Shown here one piece after another: positions 26,000 to 33,435 of a DNA stretch of 64,000 bases. The DNA comes from Streptomyces finlayi (lineage in GTDB: Bacteria > Actinomycetota > Actinomycetes > Streptomycetales > Streptomycetaceae): contig NZ_CP045702.1 in the NCBI RefSeq assembly GCF_014216315.1, forward strand, positions 6,324,001-6,388,000, written 5' to 3'. The position numbers were made by a program, and so were the translations under genes. Each line of letters begins with the position of its first letter. Position 1 is the first letter of the stretch. The notes under the pieces were generated by a model. The model was not told the origin of the DNA. It did no database searches and saw nothing but the letters and a program-made list of their open reading frames with translations.

Positions 26000-26338
26000 A
26001 TGGGGTCCGTGCCGAAGAACCCACCCGACTCGATGCAGCACCACCTGCGCGTTCGTCTGAACGCCCGAGCCAAGGACCGCTGGCCGCAACTGGCCCGCGT
26101 CGAGGTCCGCTTCCGCACCGGATTCGCTTACGTGAGCGGCGAGTTGGAGGACGGCGAGCAGATCCCCCTGTGTCGCCTGCGCTTCACCGGAGTCCTGCAC
26201 ACCTGGGGCTTCGCCCTCTACCTGGCCAGCCGCAACACCTACCAGGACAACATCCTGCCCACCGGCCTGCCCTTCGGCAGCCCCGAGGACTGCCTGGACT
26301 GCGCCTGCTACCTCTACCTCGGCGACCAGCCAGCCTGA
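26000..26338 (+). CDS. IS630 passenger protein, unknown function
   Basis: 112 residues inside the IS, divergent from the transposase, ending 35 bases before the right terminus. Features: a basic start (HHLRVRLNARAKDRWPQLARVEV-like region, residues 14-36), a predicted beta-rich middle, then CRLRFTGVLHTWGFALYLASR, LPTGLPFGSPEDCLDCACYLYL with three closely spaced cysteines (98, 101, 103). I recall similar small proteins with a DCAC-YL ending in other Streptomyces, sometimes as free-standing genes, but no function. ATG at 26000 is chosen; GTG at 26009 is also possible. Confidence 0.7.
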   Translation: MGSVPKNPPDSMQHHLRVRLNARAKDRWPQLARVEVRFRTGFAYVSGELEDGEQIPLCRLRFTGVLHTWGFALYLASRNTYQDNILPTGLPFGSPEDCLDCACYLYLGDQPA

Positions 26339-26407
26339 TCAACACCCCTCCACGAACTAACGCGGAGTAACACTAGTGAGCGTGCACCGTGACGAACGCT
26401 CCCGGGG

Positions 26408-26821
26408 TCAGTCCGAGGACCCCGGGGCGTACGTACCGAAGCTCCACACATTGCCCTCCGCGTCCCGCGCCATGTAGTCCCGCGAGCCGTAGTCCTGGTC
26501 CGTGGGCGGCATCAGGATCTCCACCCCGTGCTCCACCGCCCGCGCGTGATGCTCGTCGACCTCGTCCACGACGACGTACACACCCGCCGGCCCCGCGCCC
26601 TCCATCGCCTTGGCGAAGACGCCCTCTCCCCCCTTGGAGCCGAGCATCACCCTGCCGTTGCCGCAGGACAGTTCGGCATGGAGCACCTGGCCGTTCTCCC
26701 CCTCGTACACCGCTTCCTCGGTGAAGCCGAGGGCCTGGGTCAGGGTCCTGATCGCGGCCTTGGCGTCCGCGTACAGAATCGTCGGATAGATCGTCGGTAC
26801 GCCCGTCGCTGCCCCTGCCAT
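26408..26821 (-). CDS. VOC family (glyoxalase-like) protein
   Basis: About 137 residues with the PhnB/glyoxalase arrangement: PTIYPTILYADAKAAIRTLTQALGF, then VYEGENGQVLHAELSCGNGRVMLGS, ending in YGSRDYMARDAEGNVWSFGTY. The two beta-alpha-beta-beta-beta units of one VOC domain are complete. ATG at 26821 or GTG at 26830 both have AAGG/AGGAG-like sites; the ATG is used. It lies just right of the IS. Substrate unknown; such proteins range from isomerases to drug-binding resistance proteins. Confidence 0.85.
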   Translation of the reverse strand: MAGAATGVPTIYPTILYADAKAAIRTLTQALGFTEEAVYEGENGQVLHAELSCGNGRVMLGSKGGEGVFAKAMEGAGPAGVYVVVDEVDEHHARAVEHGVEILMPPTDQDYGSRDYMARDAEGNVWSFGTYAPGSSD

Positions 26822-26995
26822 GACGTTCACCCTTCTCCTGCGTGCCCCTGCTCGGATGTGATCCGTGTCTCAGTGTTCCACCGGGCGCTGACAATGCCCT
26901 GCGCACAGCCGTCCGACACGGCCGAGGGCACCCGGCCGGAGTGTCACGGCGGTTCGTCCCGCACAGCACGCGGTAACGGAGTTGCACACCGCCAG

Positions 26996-27032
26996 TAGAA
27001 TGGGCTCCATGGCAATTCTCCTTGTGCATTAG
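26996..27032 (+). promoter_or_regulatory. possible promoter and 7-codon leader ORF before the ABC-F gene
   Basis: TAGAAT at 26996-27001 is a good -10. The predicted start point is next to an ATG at 27009 that opens ATG GCA ATT CTC CTT GTG CAT TAG (MAILLVH), i.e. a leaderless mini-ORF. Downstream, GACGGCG (27032) can pair with CGCCGTC (27067), and a run of five T lies just before the ABC-F GTG. This layout resembles leader-peptide attenuation but is not proven. Confidence 0.35.
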
Positions 27033-27096
27033 ACGGCGTCGAGTCGTGAACCCGTAGTCCTCCCTCCGCCGTCCATACCGCCCTGGAGTTTTTCCC

Positions 27097-28695
27097 GTGA
27101 TCACCGCTTCCGGCATCGAGCTGCGCGCCGGCGCCCGCATCCTCATCGAGTCCGCCTCCTTCCGTATCGCCAAGGGCGACCGCATCGGCCTCGTCGGCCG
27201 CAACGGAGCGGGCAAGACCACCCTCACCAAGTGCCTCGCGGGTGAGGGCACCCCCGCCGGCGGCACCATCACCCGCTCCGGCGAAGTCGGCTACCTCCCG
27301 CAGGACCCGCGCACCGGCGACCTCGAGGTCCTCGCCCGCGACCGCATCCTCTCGGCCCGCGGCCTCGACGCCATCCTGCGCAAGATGCGGGAGAACGAGG
27401 AGCGCATGGCCAGCGGCCAGGGCGCCACCCGTGAGAAGGCGATGAAGAAGTACGAGCGCCTGGAGACGGAGTTCCTCACCAAGGGCGGGTACGCCGCCGA
27501 GGCCGAGGCCGCCACCATCGCCGCCGCGCTCAGCCTGCCCGACCGGGTGCTCGGCCAGCCCCTGCACACCCTCTCCGGTGGTCAGCGCCGCCGCGTCGAG
27601 CTGGCCCGCATCCTCTTCTCGGACGCCGACACCCTGCTCCTCGACGAGCCCACCAACCACCTCGACGCGGACTCGGTCGTCTGGCTGCGCGACTACCTCA
27701 AGACGTACCGCGGCGGCTTCGTCGTGATCTCCCACGACGTCGACCTCGTCGAGACCGTCGTCAACAAGGTCTTCTACCTCGACGCCAACCGCGCCCAGAT
27801 CGACGTCTACAACATGGGCTGGAAGCTGTACCAGCAGCAGCGCGAGGCCGACGAGAAGCGCCGCAAGCGCGAGCGTCAGAACGCCGAGAAGAAGGCCGCG
27901 ACCCTCAACGCGCAGGCCGACAAGATGCGCGCCAAGGCCACCAAGACCGTCGCCGCCCAGAACATGGCCAAGCGCGCCGACCGGCTGCTCTCGGGTCTGG
28001 AGGCCGTACGGGTCTCCGACAAGGTCGCCAAACTGCGCTTCCCCGACCCCTCGCCGTGCGGCAGGACCCCGCTGATGGCGGAGGGCCTGTCCAAGTCGTA
28101 CGGCTCGCTCGAGATCTTCACGGATGTGGATCTCGCCATCGACAAGGGCTCCAGGGTCGTCATCCTGGGCCTCAACGGTGCGGGCAAGACCACCCTGCTC
28201 CGTCTCCTCGGCGGCGCGGAGAAGGCGGACACCGGCGAGATCATCGAGGGCCACGGCCTCAAGCTCGGCTACTACGCCCAGGAGCACGAGACCCTCGACC
28301 CGGACCGCACCGTCCTGGAGAACATGCGCTCCGCGGCGCCCGACCTCGACCTCGTCGCGGTCCGCAAGACCCTCGGTTCGTTCCTGTTCTCCGGTGACGA
28401 CGTCGACAAGCCCGCCGGAGTGCTCTCGGGCGGTGAGAAGACCCGTCTCGCCCTGGCGACCCTGGTCGTCTCCTCCGCCAACGTCCTGCTCCTCGACGAG
28501 CCCACGAACAACCTCGACCCGGCCAGCCGCGAAGAGATCCTGGGCGCCCTGCGTACGTACAAGGGCGCCGTCGTCCTCGTCACGCACGACGAGGGTGCGG
28601 TCGAGGCGCTCCAGCCGGAGCGCATCATCCTGCTGCCCGACGGTGTCGAGGACCTGTGGGGCGCGGACTACCGCGACCTGGTGGCCCTGGCCTGA
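27097..28695 (+). CDS. ABC-F family ATPase (ribosomal protection/translation factor type)
   Basis: 532 residues with two ABC domains and no membrane segments. First domain: Walker A GLVGRNGAGKTTLTK, signature LSGGQRRRVEL, Walker B LLLDEPTNHLDAD. The interdomain P-site-tRNA linker is highly charged (QQREADEKRRKRERQNAEKK). Second domain: ILGLNGAGKTTLLRL, LSGGEKTRLAL, LLLDEPTNNLD. Both switch histidines are present (SHD, THD). The short arm and general organisation fit a housekeeping ABC-F of actinobacteria rather than a cluster-encoded antibiotic resistance protein. GTG start. Confidence 0.92.
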   Translation: MITASGIELRAGARILIESASFRIAKGDRIGLVGRNGAGKTTLTKCLAGEGTPAGGTITRSGEVGYLPQDPRTGDLEVLARDRILSARGLDAILRKMRENEERMASGQGATREKAMKKYERLETEFLTKGGYAAEAEAATIAAALSLPDRVLGQPLHTLSGGQRRRVELARILFSDADTLLLDEPTNHLDADSVVWLRDYLKTYRGGFVVISHDVDLVETVVNKVFYLDANRAQIDVYNMGWKLYQQQREADEKRRKRERQNAEKKAATLNAQADKMRAKATKTVAAQNMAKRADRLLSGLEAVRVSDKVAKLRFPDPSPCGRTPLMAEGLSKSYGSLEIFTDVDLAIDKGSRVVILGLNGAGKTTLLRLLGGAEKADTGEIIEGHGLKLGYYAQEHETLDPDRTVLENMRSAAPDLDLVAVRKTLGSFLFSGDDVDKPAGVLSGGEKTRLALATLVVSSANVLLLDEPTNNLDPASREEILGALRTYKGAVVLVTHDEGAVEALQPERIILLPDGVEDLWGADYRDLVALA

Positions 28696-28723
28696 CCTCT
28701 TCCGCGAGGGGCCGGCGCATGCT

Positions 28724-28773
28724 GATCCACGCACTGATCCACTCCGTATGGATCATTCGGCCTACGTGTGATC
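28724..28773. promoter_or_regulatory. cluster of four GATC sites upstream of gbn
   Basis: GATC occurs at 28724, 28736, 28751 and 28770, within 50 bases, where a 72% GC sequence would give about one per 400. The next gene downstream, Gbn, belongs to a family known to bind GATC-centred sites, so self-binding is plausible. The rest of the 28696-29056 interval holds no convincing gene; a fifth GATC lies near 29014. Confidence 0.5.
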
Positions 28774-29056
28774 CATCATCTGAGTGAGCGGCTCTCGTAC
28801 CTCGGCGTGGCGCCCGGCAGATACCTGTCGGGTGCACCCATATGCGGCCGCCCACCCCGCACAGCCCTGACCTGGTGGTTCTTCCAGCTCCTGTGCGCGC
28901 TCGTCCACGACAGGCCACGGAATATGAGATTCCGTTTGTGTCGACGTGCGCCCGGACCGCGAAACCGCTCGCACAGACCTTGCCGAATGGGTGGCCAGGA
29001 AGCGCGTGAGGGGTGATCATGAGAGTTCAGAGCGCACTTCCTATGAGGAGGCACGG

Positions 29057-29278
29057 GTGGCCGAGACTCTGAAGAAGGGCAGCCGGGTTACCGGCGCCGC
29101 GCGTGACAAGCTCGCGGCAGACCTGAAGAAGAAGTACGACTCCGGTGCGAGCATCAGGGCGCTGGCCGAGGACACCGGCCGCTCCTACGGGTTCGTTCAC
29201 CGGATGCTCAGTGAGTCCGGAGTGACGCTGCGGGGACGCGGCGGAGCGACGCGAGGCAAGAAGGCTCCTGCGGCCTGA
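29057..29278 (+). CDS. gbn: GATC-binding nucleoid-associated protein Gbn
   Basis: 73 residues starting at a GTG with an excellent GAGGAGG site. It has a basic N-terminus, a helix-turn-helix (LADLKKKYDSGASIRALAEDTGRSYGFVHRMLSESGVTLR) and a Gly/Arg/Lys tail (GRGGATRGKKAPAA). This matches S. coelicolor SCO1839, recalled as Gbn, a small actinobacterial nucleoid protein that binds GATC motifs and influences development and antibiotic production. An upstream in-frame GTG at 28946 is rejected for lack of a ribosome site and similarity. Confidence 0.9.
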   Translation: MAETLKKGSRVTGAARDKLAADLKKKYDSGASIRALAEDTGRSYGFVHRMLSESGVTLRGRGGATRGKKAPAA

Positions 29279-29344
29279 CCGCCGACCAGGGTCGGGGCGG
29301 TTCGGTTCACGGACCTGCCCCGGGACCCACCGGAACTCGTGGTG

Positions 29345-29378
29345 ACCACCCGGTCGGCCGCAGGGTCGTCCGGGTGGT
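29345..29378 (+). terminator. terminator after gbn
   Basis: A perfect 9-bp stem (ACCACCCGG/CCGGGTGGT) around a 16-base loop, followed by TACTGTTC. It lies 66 bases after the gbn stop. Confidence 0.55.
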
Positions 29379-29434
29379 TACTGTTCAGTCACTTACCAGT
29401 GAAGTGCTGACAGCACCCGATCCGGAGGCGTCCC

Positions 29435-30226
29435 ATGACCTCGCTCGACTCTGTGCTCGACAAGGACGGCGTACGGCTCACCGTCGATGACGCGGTTGCC
29501 ACAGTGACTCTCACCAATCCGGCCAAGCGCAACGCTCAGTCTCCCGCTCTGTGGCGGGCGTTGACGGAGGCCGGACGGGCATTGCCCGGCAGTGTGCGGG
29601 TCGTCGTGCTCCGCGGCGAGGGACAGTCCTTCTCCGCGGGACTCGACCGGCAGGCGTTCACCCCGGAAGGGTTCGACGGTGAGCCATCCTTCCTCGACAT
29701 GGCGCGTGGCTCGGAGACCGAGCTCGACGCGACCATCGCCGAGTACCAGGAGGCGTTCACCTGGTGGCGCCGCAACGACATCGTGTCGATCGCGGCCGTC
29801 CAGGGCCACGCGATCGGTGCCGGCTTCCAGCTCGCCCTCGCCTGCGATCTGCGGATCGCCGCCGACGACGTGCAGTTCGCCATGCGCGAGACCAGTCTCG
29901 GTCTCGTCCCCGACCTCACGGGCACGCACCCCCTGGTGAACCTCGTGGGGTACGCCCGCGCGCTCGAAATCTGTGCCACCGGCCGCTTCGTGCACGCGGA
30001 GGAGGCCGAGCGCACCGGCCTCGCCAACCTCGTCGTCCCCGCCGACCAGCTGGACGCGGCCGCCCACGACCTGGCCGCCGCACTCCTCGCGGCTCCTCGT
30101 GACGCGGTCGTCGAGACCAAGGCCCTGCTGAGCGGCGCCGTATCCCGGACGTACGAGGAGCAGCGCACCGCCGAGCGGGCCGCCCAGGGCCGCAGGCTGC
30201 GCGACCTGGCGGGCGTCACCGACTGA
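29435..30226 (+). CDS. enoyl-CoA hydratase/isomerase family protein
   Basis: 263 residues of the crotonase fold. The oxyanion-hole motifs are present: RGEGQSFSAGLDRQAF and AVQGHAIGAGFQLALACDLRIAA. The position of one catalytic Glu is in MRETSLGLVPDLTGTHPLV, close to the hydratase pattern but with a Thr/His-containing variation. Acts on acyl-CoA thioesters in fatty acid or branched-chain degradation. ATG with GGAGGCGTCCC upstream. It converges on the Asp23-like gene with only 16 bases between. Confidence 0.9.
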   Translation: MTSLDSVLDKDGVRLTVDDAVATVTLTNPAKRNAQSPALWRALTEAGRALPGSVRVVVLRGEGQSFSAGLDRQAFTPEGFDGEPSFLDMARGSETELDATIAEYQEAFTWWRRNDIVSIAAVQGHAIGAGFQLALACDLRIAADDVQFAMRETSLGLVPDLTGTHPLVNLVGYARALEICATGRFVHAEEAERTGLANLVVPADQLDAAAHDLAAALLAAPRDAVVETKALLSGAVSRTYEEQRTAERAAQGRRLRDLAGVTD

Positions 30227-30242
30227 GCGGGCGCCCCTCGCG

Positions 30243-30953
30243 TCAGCCCGGAGCGACCACGGCGGTGATGAGCACCCCGACCGGCGGACGGCCTTCCACT
30301 GCCGCCGTCACCGCCGTGCGTACCGCCTGAGCGACATCGAGCGCCCGGTGGTCCCAGGCGGTCGCCACCTCGACCCGGACGTGATCCTCATCGGTGTGCA
30401 CGGCGCTGCCCAGGACCTGGGTCAGCGCCACCACACCGGGCACCGACGACGCCGCGGCCCCCGCGGCCTCATCGACCCCCGCGGCACGCACCTCGGCGGG
30501 CGCGGCGGCGACCGGCTCGGGCGCCGTGTCCAGCAGCTCCGTCACCCGGAGGTCGGCCTCGGTGACCACCATGCCGAGCCGCTGCCGTGCCGCGTCCAGC
30601 AGCACCGAGCGCAGGGCCTCCGCCATGGCCGGCAGCGGCTGGTCCATCGTGGCCGAGAACTCCGCCTCGATCCGCAGCGGCCCGGCCGGATACGCACTGG
30701 GGGGAGCGGGCACCACGCCGTCGTCCCCTGTCGGAGCAGGGTCCGCGCCGGGGTCCACCGGACCGATCCTGAGCTTTCCCAGGACCGCGCCCGATCCCGC
30801 GGCGGCCTCCCGCAGTACGGCGTCCGCCGCCCGCTCCGCGATCCACGTTCCGTCCCCCGGACCGCCCAGAGGGAGCAACCGGCCCAGGCCGAGTCGCTGC
30901 CGTACCGCAGCCGTCCATTTGTCGGCCCGCTGGGGGCTGTGCGCCGTTGTCAT
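30243..30953 (-). CDS. Asp23-like protein, divergent from the envelope-stress operon
   Basis: About 236 residues from ATG 30953. Two regions look like Asp23/Gls24 modules. The N-terminal one has TWIAERAADAVLREAAAGS and a REIEAEFSATMDQPLPAMAEALRSVL-like strand-helix. The C-terminal one has SVPGVVAL, VRVEVATAWDHRALDVAQAVRTAVTAAV. These resemble the small Asp23 proteins across the divergent promoter. An Ala/Pro-rich linker joins them. Probably part of the same envelope-associated system; the assignment is by sequence resemblance only. Confidence 0.6.
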   Translation of the reverse strand: MTTAHSPQRADKWTAAVRQRLGLGRLLPLGGPGDGTWIAERAADAVLREAAAGSGAVLGKLRIGPVDPGADPAPTGDDGVVPAPPSAYPAGPLRIEAEFSATMDQPLPAMAEALRSVLLDAARQRLGMVVTEADLRVTELLDTAPEPVAAAPAEVRAAGVDEAAGAAASSVPGVVALTQVLGSAVHTDEDHVRVEVATAWDHRALDVAQAVRTAVTAAVEGRPPVGVLITAVVAPG

Positions 30954-31047
30954 GGGGTCAGCCTGCCGCATCCACGGCGCGGAATGGGGCAAGCGCACTT
31001 AATGTGGGCAGCGAAGTCCAACCCTGTCCCCGAAGGGAAGAGCGGCG

Positions 31048-31521
31048 ATGACCGAGAGCCAGCAGCGCACCCCTGACAAGGAATCCGGTGGAGACGGCAG
31101 GACGCTGACCAGGCGTGGCGGGGGAGCCCCCGCGACCCGGGGCCGCACCACCATCGCCGACGGCGTCGTCGAGAAGATCGCCGGAATGGCCGCACGCGAT
31201 GTCGCCGGAGTCCACGCGATGGGCAGTGGCCTGTCCCGGACCTTCGGCGCGGTCCGCGACCGCGTCCCCGGCGGCGGCAAGTCCGTCACCCGCGGAGTCA
31301 AGGCCGAAGTCGGCGAATCGCAGACCGCACTCGACCTGGAGATCGTCGTCGACTACGGCGTGTCGATCGGCGACGTCGCCCGCGATGTACGGGAGAACGT
31401 CGTCGCGGCGGTCGAGCGCATGACCGGTCTCGAAGTCGTCGAGGTCAACATCGCGGTCAGCGACGTCAAGCTGCCCGATGAGGAGGACGACGAGTCCGAG
31501 CCCGAGCCACGTCTCCAGTAG
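31048..31521 (+). CDS. Asp23/Gls24 family envelope stress response protein
   Basis: 157 residues. Core Asp23 motifs: TTIADGVVEKIAGMAARDVAGVHAMGSG, VKAEVGESQTALDLEIVVDYGVSIGDVARDVRENVVAAVERMTGLEVVEVNIAVSDV-type ending. The N-terminus is basic/Ser-Thr and the C-terminus acidic (DEEDDESEPEP). Likely a cytoplasmic protein tethered to the membrane by AmaP, as in Staphylococcus. It is first gene of a five-gene plus-strand operon with overlapping downstream genes. Confidence 0.92.
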   Translation: MTESQQRTPDKESGGDGRTLTRRGGGAPATRGRTTIADGVVEKIAGMAARDVAGVHAMGSGLSRTFGAVRDRVPGGGKSVTRGVKAEVGESQTALDLEIVVDYGVSIGDVARDVRENVVAAVERMTGLEVVEVNIAVSDVKLPDEEDDESEPEPRLQ

Positions 31522-31553
31522 CCCTGCGCCGAAAGGCAGTTGAGGAGCGCACG

Positions 31554-31745
31554 ATGAGCATGGCTGTGGCCGGCCTGTTGGCCGGCATGGCACTGGGATT
31601 CGCCGGATACTTCGGCGGATTCGGAGCCTTTCTGCTGGTGGCCGCCCTGGGCGCGGTCGGCTTCGTCGCCGGCCGCTTCCTGGACGGCGACCTGGAACCC
31701 GGCGACTTCTTCCGGAGTCGCGAGCGCGGCGACCGGCGACGGTGA
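31554..31745 (+). CDS. small membrane protein of the Asp23 operon
   Basis: 63 residues with two adjoining hydrophobic helices (residues about 2-22 and 24-42), GlyAla-rich, then a charged tail (DLEPGDFFRSRERGDRRR). It sits between two asp23-type genes and its stop overlaps the next start as GTGA. It occupies the place of the DUF2273-type small membrane proteins of Firmicutes asp23 operons; equivalence is inferred. Confidence 0.8.
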   Translation: MSMAVAGLLAGMALGFAGYFGGFGAFLLVAALGAVGFVAGRFLDGDLEPGDFFRSRERGDRRR

Positions 31746-32095
31746 CGGCGGTGACCGACCGGGTCGCCGCCGCCGAGCGCGGGGAGACCCGGATCGCCGA
31801 CCGGGTCGTCGCCAAGATCGCCGCCCAGGCGGCCAAGGAGGCGATCAGCGAGCTGCCCGATGAGGGCGCCGCCCCGCGCGCCACGGTCACCGTCCACCGG
31901 GACGCGGCCCGCGTACGGGTCAGTCTGGAGCTCGGGTACCCGTCCGACATCGGCCGCCAGTGCGGTGCCGTGCGTCGGCGGGTCACCGAACGGGTAGGAA
32001 CGCTGGCGGGAATGGAGGTGCCCGAGGTGGCCGTTCAGGTCGAGCGGCTCCACACCACAGGACCGGGCGCCGCGGCGCAGGGGAGGATCCGATGA
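31742..32095 (+). CDS. second Asp23/Gls24-like protein
   Basis: 117 residues. Motifs ETRIADRVVAKIAAQAAKEA, RATVTVHRDAARVRVSLELGY and RRRVTERVGTLAGMEVPEVAVQVERL give the Asp23 alternating strand-helix order. GTG at 31742 overlaps the previous stop by GTGA; a second GTG at 31751 is also possible. Its own stop overlaps the next ATG. Probably forms mixed assemblies with the first Asp23 protein. Confidence 0.85.
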   Translation: MTAVTDRVAAAERGETRIADRVVAKIAAQAAKEAISELPDEGAAPRATVTVHRDAARVRVSLELGYPSDIGRQCGAVRRRVTERVGTLAGMEVPEVAVQVERLHTTGPGAAAQGRIR

Positions 32096-32802
32096 GCGAA
32101 CCCCGGCACGGCGACGACACCGGGAGAACCGGAAGCACCGAGAGCGGCACGCAGCGGCTGCCCACCGTCGCCCCCCTGGCCGAGGGAGACGTCAAGGAAC
32201 TCGACCAGTCGAGTTCGGCCGCCGAACACGATCCCGTCCCCACCCTGGAACACGGCGGCCGGGCGGGCAGGTTCTGGTCCGCCCGTCGTGTCCCCGCGGC
32301 GCTCCTCGCGCTGGTGGTCGTCGGTGGTACGGGACTCCTGCTGTACGACATCGCGGCCGTACGCGCCGGCCACCCCGCGATGAGCTGGCGGCGCTCGCTG
32401 GCGGACGAACTGGCCCGAAGGCCCCTGGACGACGTCTGGGTGCTGACCGGAGCCGCCGTCGCGGCGGCGCTCGGCGTGTGGCTGATCCTCCTCGCCGTCA
32501 CCCCCGGACTCCGCGACCTGCTGCCGATGCGGCGCGAGCACGCCGACGTGAGGGCGGCGCTCGACCGGACCGCCGCCGCCATGGTGCTGCGCGACCGTGC
32601 CGTGGCGGTGTCCGGTGTGCAGTCCGTTCGGGTGCGGATGGGCCGGAGCAAGGTGGCGGTGCGCGCCGTGTCGCACTTCCGCGAACTCGATGACGTACGG
32701 GCCGACCTGGACTCCGTACTCGGAACGGGCATCAAGGAGCTGGGCCTGGCCAAGCCGCCGGGCCTCTCCGTGCATGTCCGCCGGCCGGCGAAGAAGGGGT
32801 GA
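32092..32802 (+). CDS. DUF6286-type membrane protein of the Asp23 operon
   Basis: 236 residues. A hydrophilic N-terminus (1-70, low complexity, acidic) leads to two membrane helices (RRVPAALLALVVVGGTGLLLYDIA and WVLTGAAVAAALGVWLILLAVTPG). A cytoplasmic C-terminal domain contains VSGVQSVRVRMGRSKVAVRAVSHF. ATGA overlap with the gene before, GTGA with the gene after. Function unknown; its strict coupling implies stoichiometric production with Asp23 and AmaP. Confidence 0.85.
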   Translation: MSEPRHGDDTGRTGSTESGTQRLPTVAPLAEGDVKELDQSSSAAEHDPVPTLEHGGRAGRFWSARRVPAALLALVVVGGTGLLLYDIAAVRAGHPAMSWRRSLADELARRPLDDVWVLTGAAVAAALGVWLILLAVTPGLRDLLPMRREHADVRAALDRTAAAMVLRDRAVAVSGVQSVRVRMGRSKVAVRAVSHFRELDDVRADLDSVLGTGIKELGLAKPPGLSVHVRRPAKKG

Positions 32803-33386
32803 ACGGCGTGCGCAGGAACGTCAACCGGGTACTGCTCGGCCTGGCCGGGCTGGTGCTCACCGTCATCGGCGGCGCCGTCCTCGCCGCCGGGCTGGGTGCG
32901 AACGTGCCCTCCTGGTGGCCCTGGGACGGCACGGACGACGTGCTGCTCAGCGAGGCCGACCGGGACCGCTGGCGCGACAGCGGCTGGTGGTGGCCGACAG
33001 TGATCGCGGTCCTCGCGGTCGTGCTGGTCCTCGCCCTGTGGTGGCTGCTGGCCCAGCTGCGCAGTGCCCGCCTCTCCGAGGTGCTGGTGGACAGCGGGGA
33101 CGGCGAGGGGGCTCTGCTCAGGGGCCGGGCCCTGGAGGGCGTGCTCTCCGACGAGGCCGGCACCCTGGACGGCGTCTCGCGGGCCCAGGCCGTGCTGACG
33201 GGCCGGCGCAACGCACCGCGGGCCAGGGTCCGGCTGCTGATGGAGCCGCACGCTGCCCCGGACCAGGCGCTGCGCGGCCTCGCCGACCAGGCGCTGGCCC
33301 ACGCCAGGGACTCGGCGGGGCTGGACGAGCTGCCTGCCGAAGTCCGTCTGAAGGCCGTCAAGCACCGTGCCGAACGCGTGAGCTGA
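32799..33386 (+). CDS. amaP: AmaP-like alkaline shock membrane anchor protein
   Basis: 195 residues with two N-terminal membrane segments (NRVLLGLAGLVLTVIGGAVLAAG and WWWPTVIAVLAVVLVLALWWLLAQL) separated by an exposed Trp-rich loop. A cytoplasmic domain of about 115 residues follows. This is the AmaP topology that anchors Asp23 at the membrane in S. aureus. GTG start overlaps the previous stop (GTGA). Last gene of the operon. The name is by family and context. Confidence 0.75.
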   Translation: MNGVRRNVNRVLLGLAGLVLTVIGGAVLAAGLGANVPSWWPWDGTDDVLLSEADRDRWRDSGWWWPTVIAVLAVVLVLALWWLLAQLRSARLSEVLVDSGDGEGALLRGRALEGVLSDEAGTLDGVSRAQAVLTGRRNAPRARVRLLMEPHAAPDQALRGLADQALAHARDSAGLDELPAEVRLKAVKHRAERVS

Positions 33387-33435
33387 CGTCGCACGGCCAG
33401 GCCCGCCCCGGTGCGCGGCGGTTTCTCGCAGCGGT

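Larger units (their letters stand above)
24835..26373. mobile_element. IS630-family insertion sequence with passenger ORF
   Basis: A 1539-base element bounded by TA on both sides (24833-24834 and 26374-26375). Its ends are imperfect inverted repeats of about 45 bases: left starts GTGCTGCTCCGCGTTAGTTC, right complement starts GTGTTACTCCGCGTTAGTTC, with about three mismatches and one indel overall. Inside are a full-length transposase (minus) and a divergent 112-codon ORF (plus). Intact ends and gene suggest recent or still possible activity. Confidence 0.88.

Noticed and set aside
27097..28695. ABC-F gene as a cluster-linked antibiotic resistance gene
   Set aside because: No biosynthetic genes around and the linker resembles the general actinobacterial ABC-F; housekeeping is more likely.
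28946..29056. N-terminal extension of Gbn from GTG 28946
   Set aside because: No ribosome site and unrelated sequence; the GTG at 29057 has a perfect GAGGAGG.
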